Of a stretch of 64,000 bases of DNA, positions 25,394 through 32,908 are shown in pieces (position 1 is the stretch's first letter; each line of letters opens with the position of its first letter). The notes under the pieces are model-generated. The model did not search any database and was not told the origin of the DNA. It worked only from the letters and a program-made list of their open reading frames with translations. Where the stretch lies: contig NZ_JAMZEA010000005.1 in the NCBI RefSeq assembly GCF_024172125.1, positions 805,646 to 869,645 on the forward strand, written 5' to 3'. Position numbers and translations under genes: made by a program. Source of the DNA: Actinomadura rupiterrae. GTDB taxonomy: Bacteria > Actinomycetota > Actinomycetes > Streptosporangiales > Streptosporangiaceae.

Positions 25394-26299
25394 ATGACCG
25401 AGATCAGGTTCGGCCTCAAGACCAGCCCGGCCCACGTCGGATACGACGACATCCTGCGCGTCTGGGAGGAGGCGGACGACATCCCCGAGATCGCCGACTG
25501 CTGGCTCTGGGACCACCTGCTCCCCCCCGCCGGCCCGCGCGACGGCGCGGCCTTCGAGGGCTGGACGCTGCTGTCCGCCCTGGCCGCCCGCACCGAACGC
25601 GTCGGGCTCGGCATGCTGGTCACCAACAACCGGATGCGGCGGCCGGCCGTCCTCGGCAAGATCGCCACGACCGTGGACGTCATCTCCGGCGGGCGGCTCA
25701 TCATGGGCCTCGGCGTCGGCGGCACCCACCAACCGGACGGCGCGGGCGGCGTCGCGGGCCCCAACCCGGCCCTCGCCGAGTACGCCGCCTACGGCCTCCC
25801 CCTGGTATCCCCCGGCGAGGGCGTCTCCCGCCTCGCCGAGACCATCGACATCCTCAAGCGCATGTGGACCGAGGACGTCTTCGACTTCGACGGCCCGCAC
25901 ACCACCCTGCGCGGCACCCGCAACAACCCGCGTCCGGTCCGCCCGTCCGGCCCGCCGCTCCTCATCGGCGGCTGGGGCGACCGCGTCCTCGGCCTCGTCG
26001 CCGCGCACGCCGACATCTGGAACATTCCGGGCCCGCCACACAACCCGGTCTCCCACATCGCCGAGCGCGCCCGCGTCCTCGACGCCCATTGCGCCGCCAT
26101 CGGCCGCGACCCCGCCGAGATCACCCGCTCAACGCAGATCCTCGTCTCCTACGACGACCTCCCCGCCGCCCGAGCCACCGTCCGCGCCCTCATCGACATC
26201 GGCGTCACCCACATCGTCCTGGGCCTTCGCACCCCCTACCCCCCGAACGCCGCCACCCTCCTAACCAAGCAAGTAATCCACCCCACCCAAACCCCCTAA
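25394..26299 (+). CDS. LLM-class (F420/FMN) flavin-dependent oxidoreductase
   Basis: A 301-residue protein of the bacterial luciferase-like monooxygenase fold. Its features are IADCWLWDHLLPP, TERVGLGMLVTNNRMRRPAVLGKIATTVDVISGGRLIMGLGVG and PPLLIGGWGDRVL, typical of F420- or FMN-using actinomycete enzymes. A CAGGAGC site precedes ATG 25394. It is divergent from marR with an operator between. The last ~25 codons drift to A/C-rich usage (LLTKQVIHPTQTP) unlike the G/C-ending codons before. This composition continues into the low-complexity gap downstream, so the 3' end may be rearranged. The substrate is unknown. Confidence 0.85.
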   Translation: MTEIRFGLKTSPAHVGYDDILRVWEEADDIPEIADCWLWDHLLPPAGPRDGAAFEGWTLLSALAARTERVGLGMLVTNNRMRRPAVLGKIATTVDVISGGRLIMGLGVGGTHQPDGAGGVAGPNPALAEYAAYGLPLVSPGEGVSRLAETIDILKRMWTEDVFDFDGPHTTLRGTRNNPRPVRPSGPPLLIGGWGDRVLGLVAAHADIWNIPGPPHNPVSHIAERARVLDAHCAAIGRDPAEITRSTQILVSYDDLPAARATVRALIDIGVTHIVLGLRTPYPPNAATLLTKQVIHPTQTP

Positions 26300-26802
26300 C
26301 CCCACCGCCCTAAGCACAATCACCCACGAAGCCCACCCTGCAAACGCAAGCGTGCGGGTACAGAGCGCCTCGCGCGACGCCGCGCACAGAGCGCGGCGCG
26401 GCACCCGCATGCGGGAAAAAGCGCGCCACACCCCACCCGGCAGGATGAGCACGCCCGACCCGCGGAGCACAGCACGCCACGCGGGCGGGCGCACCACGCG
26501 CCGGCTCATGCGAAGCCCAGCACACAGGCTCGGCAAGCACGAGCAAGGCATACGCGTGCGCGGCGCATGGCATACGCGTGGCATACGCGTGCGCGACGCG
26601 TGGCATACGCGTGCGCGACGCCGATAAAGCGCGTGCGCGAAGTGCGGCATACGCATGGGCTAGGGCGCGGCGTACGCATGGGCTAGGTGGGCGCGACGCG
26701 GCATCACGCGCGGCGCGCGCATGCCCAGCGCAGCGGGCAAGTCCGGGGGCGAAGCCCAGCGTGTGCACGTCCGCGCGGGCTGTGCGTGCGGGGCGCAGGT
26801 GG
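26300..26802. other. Low-complexity gap with GGCATACGC repeats
   Basis: No gene is supported. Five exact copies of GGCATACGC lie at 26547, 26569, 26580, 26602 and 26646, with a variant (GGCGTACGC) near 26669. They are mixed with GTGCGCGACGC stretches and two copies of CGCATGGGCTAGG. Open frames here translate to Arg/Ala/His/Met low-complexity sequence on either strand. The composition suggests a decayed or expanded repeat region. Confidence 0.55.
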
Positions 26803-27063
26803 CTAGGCTGTGTTTCAAAGTCCCGGTCTACTGCGCTCGCCTAGCGGCGCGTTTACGCAGTCCCGGCCCACTCCGCTCGCCTAGCGGCGCGTTTACGCAG
26901 TCCCGGCCCACTCCGCTCGCCTAGCGGCTCGCTACGTGACCGTGCCTGGGCGAACGCGGCATCGCTTCGCGATCAACCCGGCTTCGCTCGCCTTCGGCTT
27001 CGCTCCGCCGGGTTGGTCACGCGTTCGCGCGCATGGCCGAGACCACTTCGAAACGGGCCCTAG
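26803..27063. repeat. CTAG-bounded repeat element, copy 2 with internal 40-bp duplication
   Basis: This copy has the same ends, order and inner hairpins as 20661-20841 but is 261 bp long. The extra 80 bp are two exact 40-bp units, 26841-26880 and 26881-26920, each starting CTAGCGGCGCG. The central stem is 26975-26982 with 27007-27014. The right-hand CTAG contains the recX stop codon (minus strand). Confidence 0.8.
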
Positions 27064-28763
27064 TCGAGGGTCCAGGGTTCGGGGAAGTCTTCGGTGGTTT
27101 CGCCTTCGGTTTCCAGGGCGTCTTTCACTACTCGGTAGGCGAGGCCTGCGGGGTAGCCCTTGCGGGCGAGCATGCCGACCAGTCTGCGGACGCGTTTGGT
27201 GCGCTCGACGCCGCGGGTCGAGCGCAGCTTGCGCATGACGAGCTCCCGGGCGCGGCGCTCCTCCTGCTCGGAGTCCAGCGACTCGACGGCCTCGCTCACG
27301 ATCTCGTTGTCCACGCCGCGCTGCCGCAGCTCGGCCGCGAGCGCCCGCCGCCCCAGGCCCCGGCCGGCGTGCCGCGACTGCACCCACGCCTGCGCGAACG
27401 CCTCGTCATCGATCAGGCCGACGTCCGTGAACCGTCCGAGCACCCGCTGCGCGACGTCGTCCGGAATCTCCTTGCGCCGCAGCGCCTCCTCCAGCTGGGC
27501 GCGGGTGCGCGGCGAGCCCGTCAGCATCCGGAGGCAGATCTCCCTCGCCCGCGCCTCCGGGTCGCCGCCCTGCTCGCGCTCGGACGCGTCCTCCCCCTCC
27601 GAGCGCCGCCGCGTCCCCTTGCTCCCTCGACGCTCCCCCGACGCGCCCTTCTCACCCCAGGACGCACCAGAACCACCGAACGCCTTCTTGGTGCCCTTCT
27701 TCCCCGAAGCCCGCCGATCACGAGCCCCTCGCCCGCCGGCCTCCGCCGCAGCGCCCTCCGCACCCGATTCGGCATCCGGGCGTGAACCAGTGCCAGCGCT
27801 CCGTTCGCCCAGCTCGTCCTCACGGCGCGGCCCGTCCTCACGGCGCGATGCGTCCTCGCCCCGCGGATCGCCCTCGCGCCGCGAATCGGTCCGGCGACCC
27901 GGGGCTGCCTCGCGGCGCGGTCCGCCCTCGCCCCGTGGATCGGCCTCGCGCCGCGGGTCGGTCCGGCGGCCCGGGGCTGCCTCGCGGCGCGGTTCGCCCT
28001 CGCCCCGCGAATCGGCCTCGCCCCGTGGGTCGGCCTCGCGCCGCGGGTCGGTCCGGCGGCCCGGGGCTGCCTCGCCCCGTGGGTCGGCCTCGCCCCGTGG
28101 GTCGGCCTCGCCCCGCAGGTCGGCCTCGCCCCGTGGATCGGTCCGGCGGTCCGGGGCTGCCTCGCGGCGTGGTTCGGTGTCGGGAGGTGCGTCAGGGGCG
28201 GCGGCGGGACGCGGTGCCGCCTCGCCTGGATGCGCGGACTCGTCAGAGCGCGGGCGTGTGGTGCGTGGGCTGGGTTTGGACGCGGTTGGGCGGGGTGCGC
28301 GCGTGGTTTTGGGCCGCGCCTCGGCGGGCGGCTTCAGGGGAGAGCGGGGCGTCTCGTCTTTGGCCGGAGGCGTGGACGGGACGTCCCACTGGACGCCGGA
28401 CGCCGCGCCCCACGGGGCGGGCGGTGGTTCGCTCGCCTGGTTCCAGGGGGCGGGTGCGGGCTTGCTGGCCTGGTCCCATGGGACGGGCGGGGGCGTGCTT
28501 GGCTGGTTCCAGGGCAGGTCGCTGGGATCCGGGCGTGGCGTGGCGACGTTCCAGGGGAGGGCGGCCTTGTCGCCCGCGTTCTGGTCGTCGCTTGCCGGGC
28601 CGGACGGCGTCGGTGCGGGAAGCTGCCGGTTCGTCGGCTCGGGGGTGTCCTGGGCGGCCGCGTCGGATGGTGGCGACTCTTCGGCGGCGGAGGTGACGGG
28701 CTCGTCGTCCGCTGGACGGCCCCAAGGGCTCTCGGACGGGGTGGGCCACGGTGGGGTGGTCAT
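27060..28763 (-). CDS. recX: RecX regulator with a long repeat-rich N-terminal extension
   Basis: 567 residues, against roughly 150-250 for ordinary RecX. The C-terminal ~165 residues (from about 403) are the RecX domain: CLRMLTGSPRTRAQLEEALRRK, AQAWVQSRHAGRGLGRRALAAELRQRG, and RVRRLVGMLARKGYPAGLAYRVV. RecX binds RecA filaments and limits their activity. The first ~400 residues are Pro/Arg/Glu/Asp rich and likely disordered. They contain 11-residue PW repeats (from residue 84) and twenty hexapeptide units at residues 197-316. The start at ATG 28763 lies 139 bp after recA, so recA-recX form one unit. The stop codon lies in the CTAG end of a repeat element. A shorter RecX from an internal start is possible. 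Confidence 0.85.
   Translation of the reverse strand: MTTPPWPTPSESPWGRPADDEPVTSAAEESPPSDAAAQDTPEPTNRQLPAPTPSGPASDDQNAGDKAALPWNVATPRPDPSDLPWNQPSTPPPVPWDQASKPAPAPWNQASEPPPAPWGAASGVQWDVPSTPPAKDETPRSPLKPPAEARPKTTRAPRPTASKPSPRTTRPRSDESAHPGEAAPRPAAAPDAPPDTEPRREAAPDRRTDPRGEADLRGEADPRGEADPRGEAAPGRRTDPRREADPRGEADSRGEGEPRREAAPGRRTDPRREADPRGEGGPRREAAPGRRTDSRREGDPRGEDASRREDGPRREDELGERSAGTGSRPDAESGAEGAAAEAGGRGARDRRASGKKGTKKAFGGSGASWGEKGASGERRGSKGTRRRSEGEDASEREQGGDPEARAREICLRMLTGSPRTRAQLEEALRRKEIPDDVAQRVLGRFTDVGLIDDEAFAQAWVQSRHAGRGLGRRALAAELRQRGVDNEIVSEAVESLDSEQEERRARELVMRKLRSTRGVERTKRVRRLVGMLARKGYPAGLAYRVVKDALETEGETTEDFPEPWTLD
27816..28175 (-). repeat. 18-bp tandem repeat inside recX, twenty hexapeptide units
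   Basis: The minus strand encodes 20 consecutive in-register hexapeptides of the types DPRGEA, DPRREA, EPRREA and APGRRT. The run spans exactly 360 bp without a frame break. The pattern is charged and disorder-prone. Confidence 0.85.
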
Positions 28764-28902
28764 GCGCGGCCCTCGGGGACGGCGGCGCCGATGGGGAAGG
28801 TCCGCCCACCGGTGGACCGGTGAACGTGGGGGCGCCGCCGCCCTGCATACGAGATCATCGCTCAGTCTCCGTCAGGAGTCACCCGATTCGACGGATTCGT
28901 CG

Positions 28903-30042
28903 TCAGGAATCTCCGGCCTTGGCCTTGGCCGACTTGCGCGGGGCCGGGGCCGCCGCGGCGGCGACGGGCTTGGCGTCGGCCTTGGGGTCGGCGGCCTTGG
29001 CGTCGCCGGGCTTGGCCGCCGCGGTCTCGGCGGCCTCCTTGTCGACGCGCGGGCCGACGCCGAGCTTCTCCTTGATCTTCTTCTCGATCTCGTCGGCGGT
29101 GTCGGGGTTGCTCTTGAGGTAGTTGCGGGCGTTCTCCTTGCCCTGGCCGAGCTGGTCGCCCTCGTAGGTGTACCAGGCGCCGGACTTGCGCACGAAGCCG
29201 TTCTCGACGCCGAGGTCGATCAGGCCGCCCTCGCGCGAGATGCCCTGGCCGTAGAGCAGGTCGAAGTCGGCGACCCGGAAGGGCGGGGCCATCTTGTTCT
29301 TGACGACCTTGACCCGGACCCGGTTGCCGACCGCCTCGGTGCCGTCCTTCAGCGTCTCGATGCGGCGGACGTCGAGCCGGACGGAGGCGTAGAACTTCAG
29401 CGCGCGGCCACCGGTGGTGGTCTCCGGCGAGCCGAACATGACGCCGACCTTCTCGCGGAGCTGGTTGATGAACAGGACGGTGGTCTTGGTCTGGTTGATC
29501 GCACCGGTGAGCTTGCGCAGCGCCTGCGACATCAGCCGGGCCTGGAGGCCCACGTGGCTGTCGCCCATCTCGCCCTCGATCTCGGCGCGCGGCACGAGCG
29601 CGGCGACCGAGTCGACGATCACGATGTCGACCGCGCCGGAGCGGATCAGCATGTCGGTGATCTCCAGCGCCTGCTCGCCGGTGTCGGGCTGGGACACCAG
29701 CAGGGCGTCGATGTCGACGCCGAGCTTGGCCGCGTACTCGGGGTCGAGCGCGTGCTCGGCGTCGACGAACGCGGCGATGCCGCCCTTCTTCTGGACGCTG
29801 GCCACCGCGTGCAGCGCGATGGAGGTCTTGCCGGAGCCTTCGGGGCCGTACACCTCGACCACGCGGCCGCGCGGGAGGCCGCCGATGCCGAGCGCGATGT
29901 CGAGGGAGATGGCGCCGGTCGGGATGACCTCGACCGGGACGCGCGCCTCCTCGCCCATCCGCATGACCGAGCCCTTGCCGAACTGCCGCTCGATCTGGGC
30001 GAGCGCGGTTTCGAGAGCCTTCTCCCGGTCGTTGGCTGCCAT
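28903..30042 (-). CDS. recA: Recombinase RecA
   Basis: A 379-residue RecA with Walker A GPEGSGKT (about residues 65-72), the MAW-type segment with SGAVDIVIVDSVAALVPRAEIEGEMGDSHVGLQARLMSQALRKL, and the FINQLREKVGVMFGSPETTTGG region. It forms ATP-dependent filaments on single-stranded DNA for recombination and LexA cleavage. The C-terminal ~45 residues are an Ala/Lys/Asp/Pro-rich tail. The ATG at 30042 has GGGGCAG upstream. An SOS box lies 142-157 bp upstream, and recX follows on the same strand. Confidence 0.97.
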   Translation of the reverse strand: MAANDREKALETALAQIERQFGKGSVMRMGEEARVPVEVIPTGAISLDIALGIGGLPRGRVVEVYGPEGSGKTSIALHAVASVQKKGGIAAFVDAEHALDPEYAAKLGVDIDALLVSQPDTGEQALEITDMLIRSGAVDIVIVDSVAALVPRAEIEGEMGDSHVGLQARLMSQALRKLTGAINQTKTTVLFINQLREKVGVMFGSPETTTGGRALKFYASVRLDVRRIETLKDGTEAVGNRVRVKVVKNKMAPPFRVADFDLLYGQGISREGGLIDLGVENGFVRKSGAWYTYEGDQLGQGKENARNYLKSNPDTADEIEKKIKEKLGVGPRVDKEAAETAAAKPGDAKAADPKADAKPVAAAAAPAPRKSAKAKAGDS

Positions 30043-30183
30043 GTCTGCCCCTTGTCTTGGTCGGTCGCCGGGTTCCGCCGGCTCTCGGCTTCACGATGTC
30101 GAGGGCGACGTTACGAGGTGCCTCCGACAGTTTTCGAGCCCTCACCTGAACTGTGGATAACGTCGCTCGCCGGGCACAGCTTA

Positions 30184-30199
30184 CCGAACATCCGTTCGA
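30184..30199. promoter_or_regulatory. LexA SOS box upstream of recA
   Basis: CCGAACATCCGTTCGA matches the actinobacterial/Bacillus-type LexA consensus TCGAAC-N4-GTTCGA at 11 of 12 fixed positions. It lies between the divergent recA and R2K ATP-grasp genes and could affect both. Confidence 0.8.
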
Positions 30200-30293
30200 T
30201 CATGGACGCGGCTACCGATTCGCCCAGGATTATCCGTGCGCCGGACGGCCCCGACACCGTACGCTGGCGGCGCGGCACACGGAGGCTTCCATC

Positions 30294-31154
30294 ATGACGC
30301 TGACCGTTCTGTTCTGCGCCGACCCGCTCCATCCACGGCGCGTTGAGCCCCACTTCTCCCGTGAGGCCGCGGCGGTGCGCGACCATTACGGCGAGATCGG
30401 CCTGGTCGACCACGACGCGCTGCGGCGCGGTGACGCCGAGGCCGCCGTCCGCGCCGTCCCGCCGGATCTCGGGCCCGCCTGGTACCGCGGCTGGATGCTC
30501 TCCAGCGCCGAGTACGCCGCGCTGGCGGCGGCCCTGAAGAAGCGCGGCACGATCCTGCTGACCCATCCGGAGGACTACCAGCGCGCGCACGAGCTGCCCG
30601 GCTGGCACGACACGTTCGCGGGGCTCACCCCCAACAGCGTGTGGCGCGAGCTCTCCCCCGGCCAGGACCCGGGCGATCTGGCCGAGCTCGTGAGGCCGCT
30701 GCGCGGCGGGCCGGGCATCGTGAAGGACTACGTCAAGTCCTGCAAGCACGAGTGGGACGAGGCGTGCTTCGTCCCGGACGTCCACGACCTCGCGCGCCTG
30801 CGCGCCGTCGTCACCAAGATGATCGCCCTCCAGGAGGACTACCTGGCGGGCGGCGTGGTCGTGCGCGAGTACGAGCGGCTCGACGAGGACGGCGAGGCCC
30901 GGGTGTGGTGGGTGGACGGCGAGCCCGCGCTCGTGGGCCCGCATCCCGACACGCCGGGGACGGAGCCGCGGCCGGAGCTGGCGGAGGTCGCGCCGGTCGT
31001 CCGGGCGCTGGGCTGCCGGTTCATCACGACCGACCTGGCGCGCCGCGCGGACGGCGCCTGGCGGGTGGTGGAGGTCGGCGACGGCCAGGTGAGCGACCTC
31101 CCGGCGACGGTCGATCCCATGGATCTGTACGCTCACCTCCCGGTTCCGGACTGA
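30294..31154 (+). CDS. ATP-grasp protein, R2K (DUF4343-like) type
   Basis: A 286-residue protein. The stretch GIVKDYVKSCKHEWDEACFVPD near residue 140 is the hallmark I associate with the R2K/DUF4343 ATP-grasp group. RFITTDLARRADGAWRVVEVGDGQVSDLP at the C-terminus is the metal/ATP-binding D-x-A...E-V-G-D-G pattern. ATP-grasp enzymes form amide or thioester bonds through acyl phosphates; the substrate here is unknown. ATG 30294 has GGAGG 8 nt upstream. It is divergent from recA with an SOS box in the gap. A second ATP-grasp gene and a DUF350 gene lie downstream, so they may act together. Confidence 0.8.
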   Translation: MTLTVLFCADPLHPRRVEPHFSREAAAVRDHYGEIGLVDHDALRRGDAEAAVRAVPPDLGPAWYRGWMLSSAEYAALAAALKKRGTILLTHPEDYQRAHELPGWHDTFAGLTPNSVWRELSPGQDPGDLAELVRPLRGGPGIVKDYVKSCKHEWDEACFVPDVHDLARLRAVVTKMIALQEDYLAGGVVVREYERLDEDGEARVWWVDGEPALVGPHPDTPGTEPRPELAEVAPVVRALGCRFITTDLARRADGAWRVVEVGDGQVSDLPATVDPMDLYAHLPVPD

Positions 31155-31182
31155 CATGGCGTACTTCCGGATTGACGGGGAT

Positions 31183-31205
31183 GAAACCGTATTCGGTACG
31201 GTTTC
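31183..31205. promoter_or_regulatory. Inverted repeat beside a TTGACG promoter element
   Basis: GAAACCGTA at 31183-31191 and TACGGTTTC at 31197-31205 form a perfect 9-bp inverted repeat. TTGACG at 31172-31177 is a good -35 hexamer just upstream. It could be an operator for the three genes that follow, or a terminator for the gene before. Confidence 0.5.
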
Positions 31206-31264
31206 GTCTCAGCTACGTCTGTAATTTCATCCCCGGTACGCCCGAAACGTCGTCTGGTAAGGAC

Positions 31265-31702
31265 GTGTCCTCGTTGCCCCCTCAGCCGGAACCGCTGCCC
31301 CAGGAACAGCCGTCCCCGCAGGAGCCCGCGCGCCAGCCCGGCCGCCGGCTCAGCTCCCGCGCCGTGAAGATCGGCGTGGTGAGCGTCCTGTCCATCGCCG
31401 TGACCTCCGCGTGCGGCACCAAGTCCACGACGGCCTGGTGCGTCGACCGGATGGCGCCGCCCACGGGCCTGACCAAGGGCGGCTACAAGGTCGTCTCGGA
31501 CGCCTACTGCGACAGGCGCGACATCGAGAACGGCACGGTGGGCTACGGCCGGTACTTCTGGTACTACGGCGGCAAGCGCGACCGGTACGGGTACGTACGA
31601 GGCGGCAGCTACTCCGCTCCGCGCAGCCACCGGATCAAGTCGAGCACCGGCCACTCGCTGATCCGCGGCGGTTTCGGCGGCCACGGCCGTAGCGGCGGCT
31701 GA
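31265..31702 (+). CDS. Small anchored Gly/Tyr/Arg-rich protein of unknown function
   Basis: 145 residues: a Pro/Gln-rich N-terminus, a single hydrophobic segment (about residues 35-50, VKIGVVSVLSIAVTSAC), then a short exposed part. That part has two cysteines (WCVDRM and AYCDRR) and a Tyr/Gly/Arg-rich tail ending FGGHGRSGG. The SAC could be a weak lipobox. Its place directly before a glutathionylspermidine-synthase-like gene and a DUF350 gene recalls the lipoproteins YgiB and YjfM (DUF1190) beside ygiC and yjfC in E. coli. Similarity is positional, not proven by sequence. The start is uncertain: GTG 31265 (AAGGA too close), TTG 31274 (AAGGA 10 nt upstream) or ATG 31181. Confidence 0.6.
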   Translation: MSSLPPQPEPLPQEQPSPQEPARQPGRRLSSRAVKIGVVSVLSIAVTSACGTKSTTAWCVDRMAPPTGLTKGGYKVVSDAYCDRRDIENGTVGYGRYFWYYGGKRDRYGYVRGGSYSAPRSHRIKSSTGHSLIRGGFGGHGRSGG

Positions 31703-31703
31703 G

Positions 31704-32861
31704 ATGCGGCGCGAATACGGAGACCCGCGGCCGGACTGGCCCGCGCGCGTGGAGGCGCAGGGGCTCGCCTACCACCGGACGTCGCATCCGGAGCATCTGA
31801 AGCGCCCCTACTGGGACGAGTCCGTGCACTACGTCTTCGAGATGGACGAGGTGCTGGCGCTGGAGGAGACCGTCGAGGAGCTGCACCGCATGTGCCTCCA
31901 GGCGGTGGAGCACGTCGTCACCACCGGCCGCTACAACGTGCTGGGCATCCCGGACTGGGTGGCGCCGCTGATCGAGGCGTCCTGGCGGCGGCGCGACCCG
32001 CACCTGTACGGGCGGTTCGACCTCCGCTACGACGGGACGGGCCCGGCGAAGCTGCTGGAGTACAACGCCGACACCCCCACGTCCCTGGTGGAGAGCTCGA
32101 TCGTCCAGTGGTACTGGCTGCGGGACGTGCATCCGGGCGACGACCAGTGGAACTCCATCCACGAGCGGCTGCTGGACCGCTGGAAGCAGATCGCGGCGAC
32201 GCTCCCGGACGGTCCGGCCCACTTCGCCTGGACGAGCGAGGACGAGACCGGCGAGGAGGTCATGACGATCGCGTACCTGCAGGAGACCGCCGACGAGGCG
32301 GGCCTGCGCGGCAAGGCGATCGCCATGGAGGACATCGGCTGGGACACCGTCCGGCGGCGGTTCGTCGACATCGAGGCGCGCGAGATCGAGACGCTCTGCA
32401 AGCTGTACCCGTGGGAGTGGATCGTCGCCGAGCCGTTCGGCCGGAACATCCCGGGCACGCCGACGCGGTGGATCGAGCCGATCTGGAAGATGATCCTGTC
32501 GAACAAGGCGCTGCTGGTGCTGCTCTGGGAGCTGTTCCCCGGCCACCCGAACCTGCTGCCGACCTACCTGAACACGCCCGGGAACCTCACCTCCTACGTG
32601 CAGAAGCCGCTGCTGGGGCGCGAGGGCGCGAGCATGCGCATCGTGGCCCCGGACGCGCCGGAGGTCGTCACCGAGGGCGAGTACGGGCGCGAGGGGTTCG
32701 TGTTCCAGGAGTTCTGCCCGCTGCCCGAGTTCGACGGGGAGCACCCCGTCCTCGGCGCGTGGATGGTGGAGGACGAGGCCGCGGGCCTCGGCATCCGCGA
32801 GACCGCGGGCCTGATCACCGACGACACCTCGTCCTTCGTCCCGCACCGCATCCCGCTGTAG
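31704..32861 (+). CDS. Glutathionylspermidine synthase-family ATP-grasp ligase (YgiC/YjfC-like)
   Basis: A 385-residue protein starting 1 bp after the stop of the small anchored-protein gene. It has the GSP synthase fold markers: DLRYDGTGPAKLLEYNADTPTSLVESS, which carries the metal-binding E-x-N-x-D-T-P-T motif, then GMEDIGWD-like AMEDIGWDTV, EPFGRNIPGT and GREGASMRIV. Such ligases join a carboxylate to an amine using ATP. The amidase half of bifunctional E. coli Gss is absent. Actinomycetes generally lack glutathionylspermidine, so the substrate is probably different, such as a peptide or protein. A DUF350 membrane protein follows. Confidence 0.88.
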   Translation: MRREYGDPRPDWPARVEAQGLAYHRTSHPEHLKRPYWDESVHYVFEMDEVLALEETVEELHRMCLQAVEHVVTTGRYNVLGIPDWVAPLIEASWRRRDPHLYGRFDLRYDGTGPAKLLEYNADTPTSLVESSIVQWYWLRDVHPGDDQWNSIHERLLDRWKQIAATLPDGPAHFAWTSEDETGEEVMTIAYLQETADEAGLRGKAIAMEDIGWDTVRRRFVDIEAREIETLCKLYPWEWIVAEPFGRNIPGTPTRWIEPIWKMILSNKALLVLLWELFPGHPNLLPTYLNTPGNLTSYVQKPLLGREGASMRIVAPDAPEVVTEGEYGREGFVFQEFCPLPEFDGEHPVLGAWMVEDEAAGLGIRETAGLITDDTSSFVPHRIPL

Positions 32862-32908
32862 CCCCCTCGCCGCCACCCTTCACACCCGCTGTTACCCCTA
32901 GGAGAACC

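Noticed and set aside
26547..26680. Possible CRISPR array from the repeated GGCATACGC
   Set aside because: The repeat is only 9 bp, spacings are irregular (11-44 bp) and no cas genes are near.
27160..30297. A plus-strand open frame of over 1000 codons across recX and recA
   Set aside because: It is antisense to recX and recA, is Arg/Ser/Leu-rich, and has no family features; long antisense frames are expected at this G+C content.
31704..32861. True glutathionylspermidine synthetase/amidase
   Set aside because: Only the ATP-grasp half is present and the amidase domain is missing; host lineage generally lacks glutathione, so the specific substrate is not claimed.
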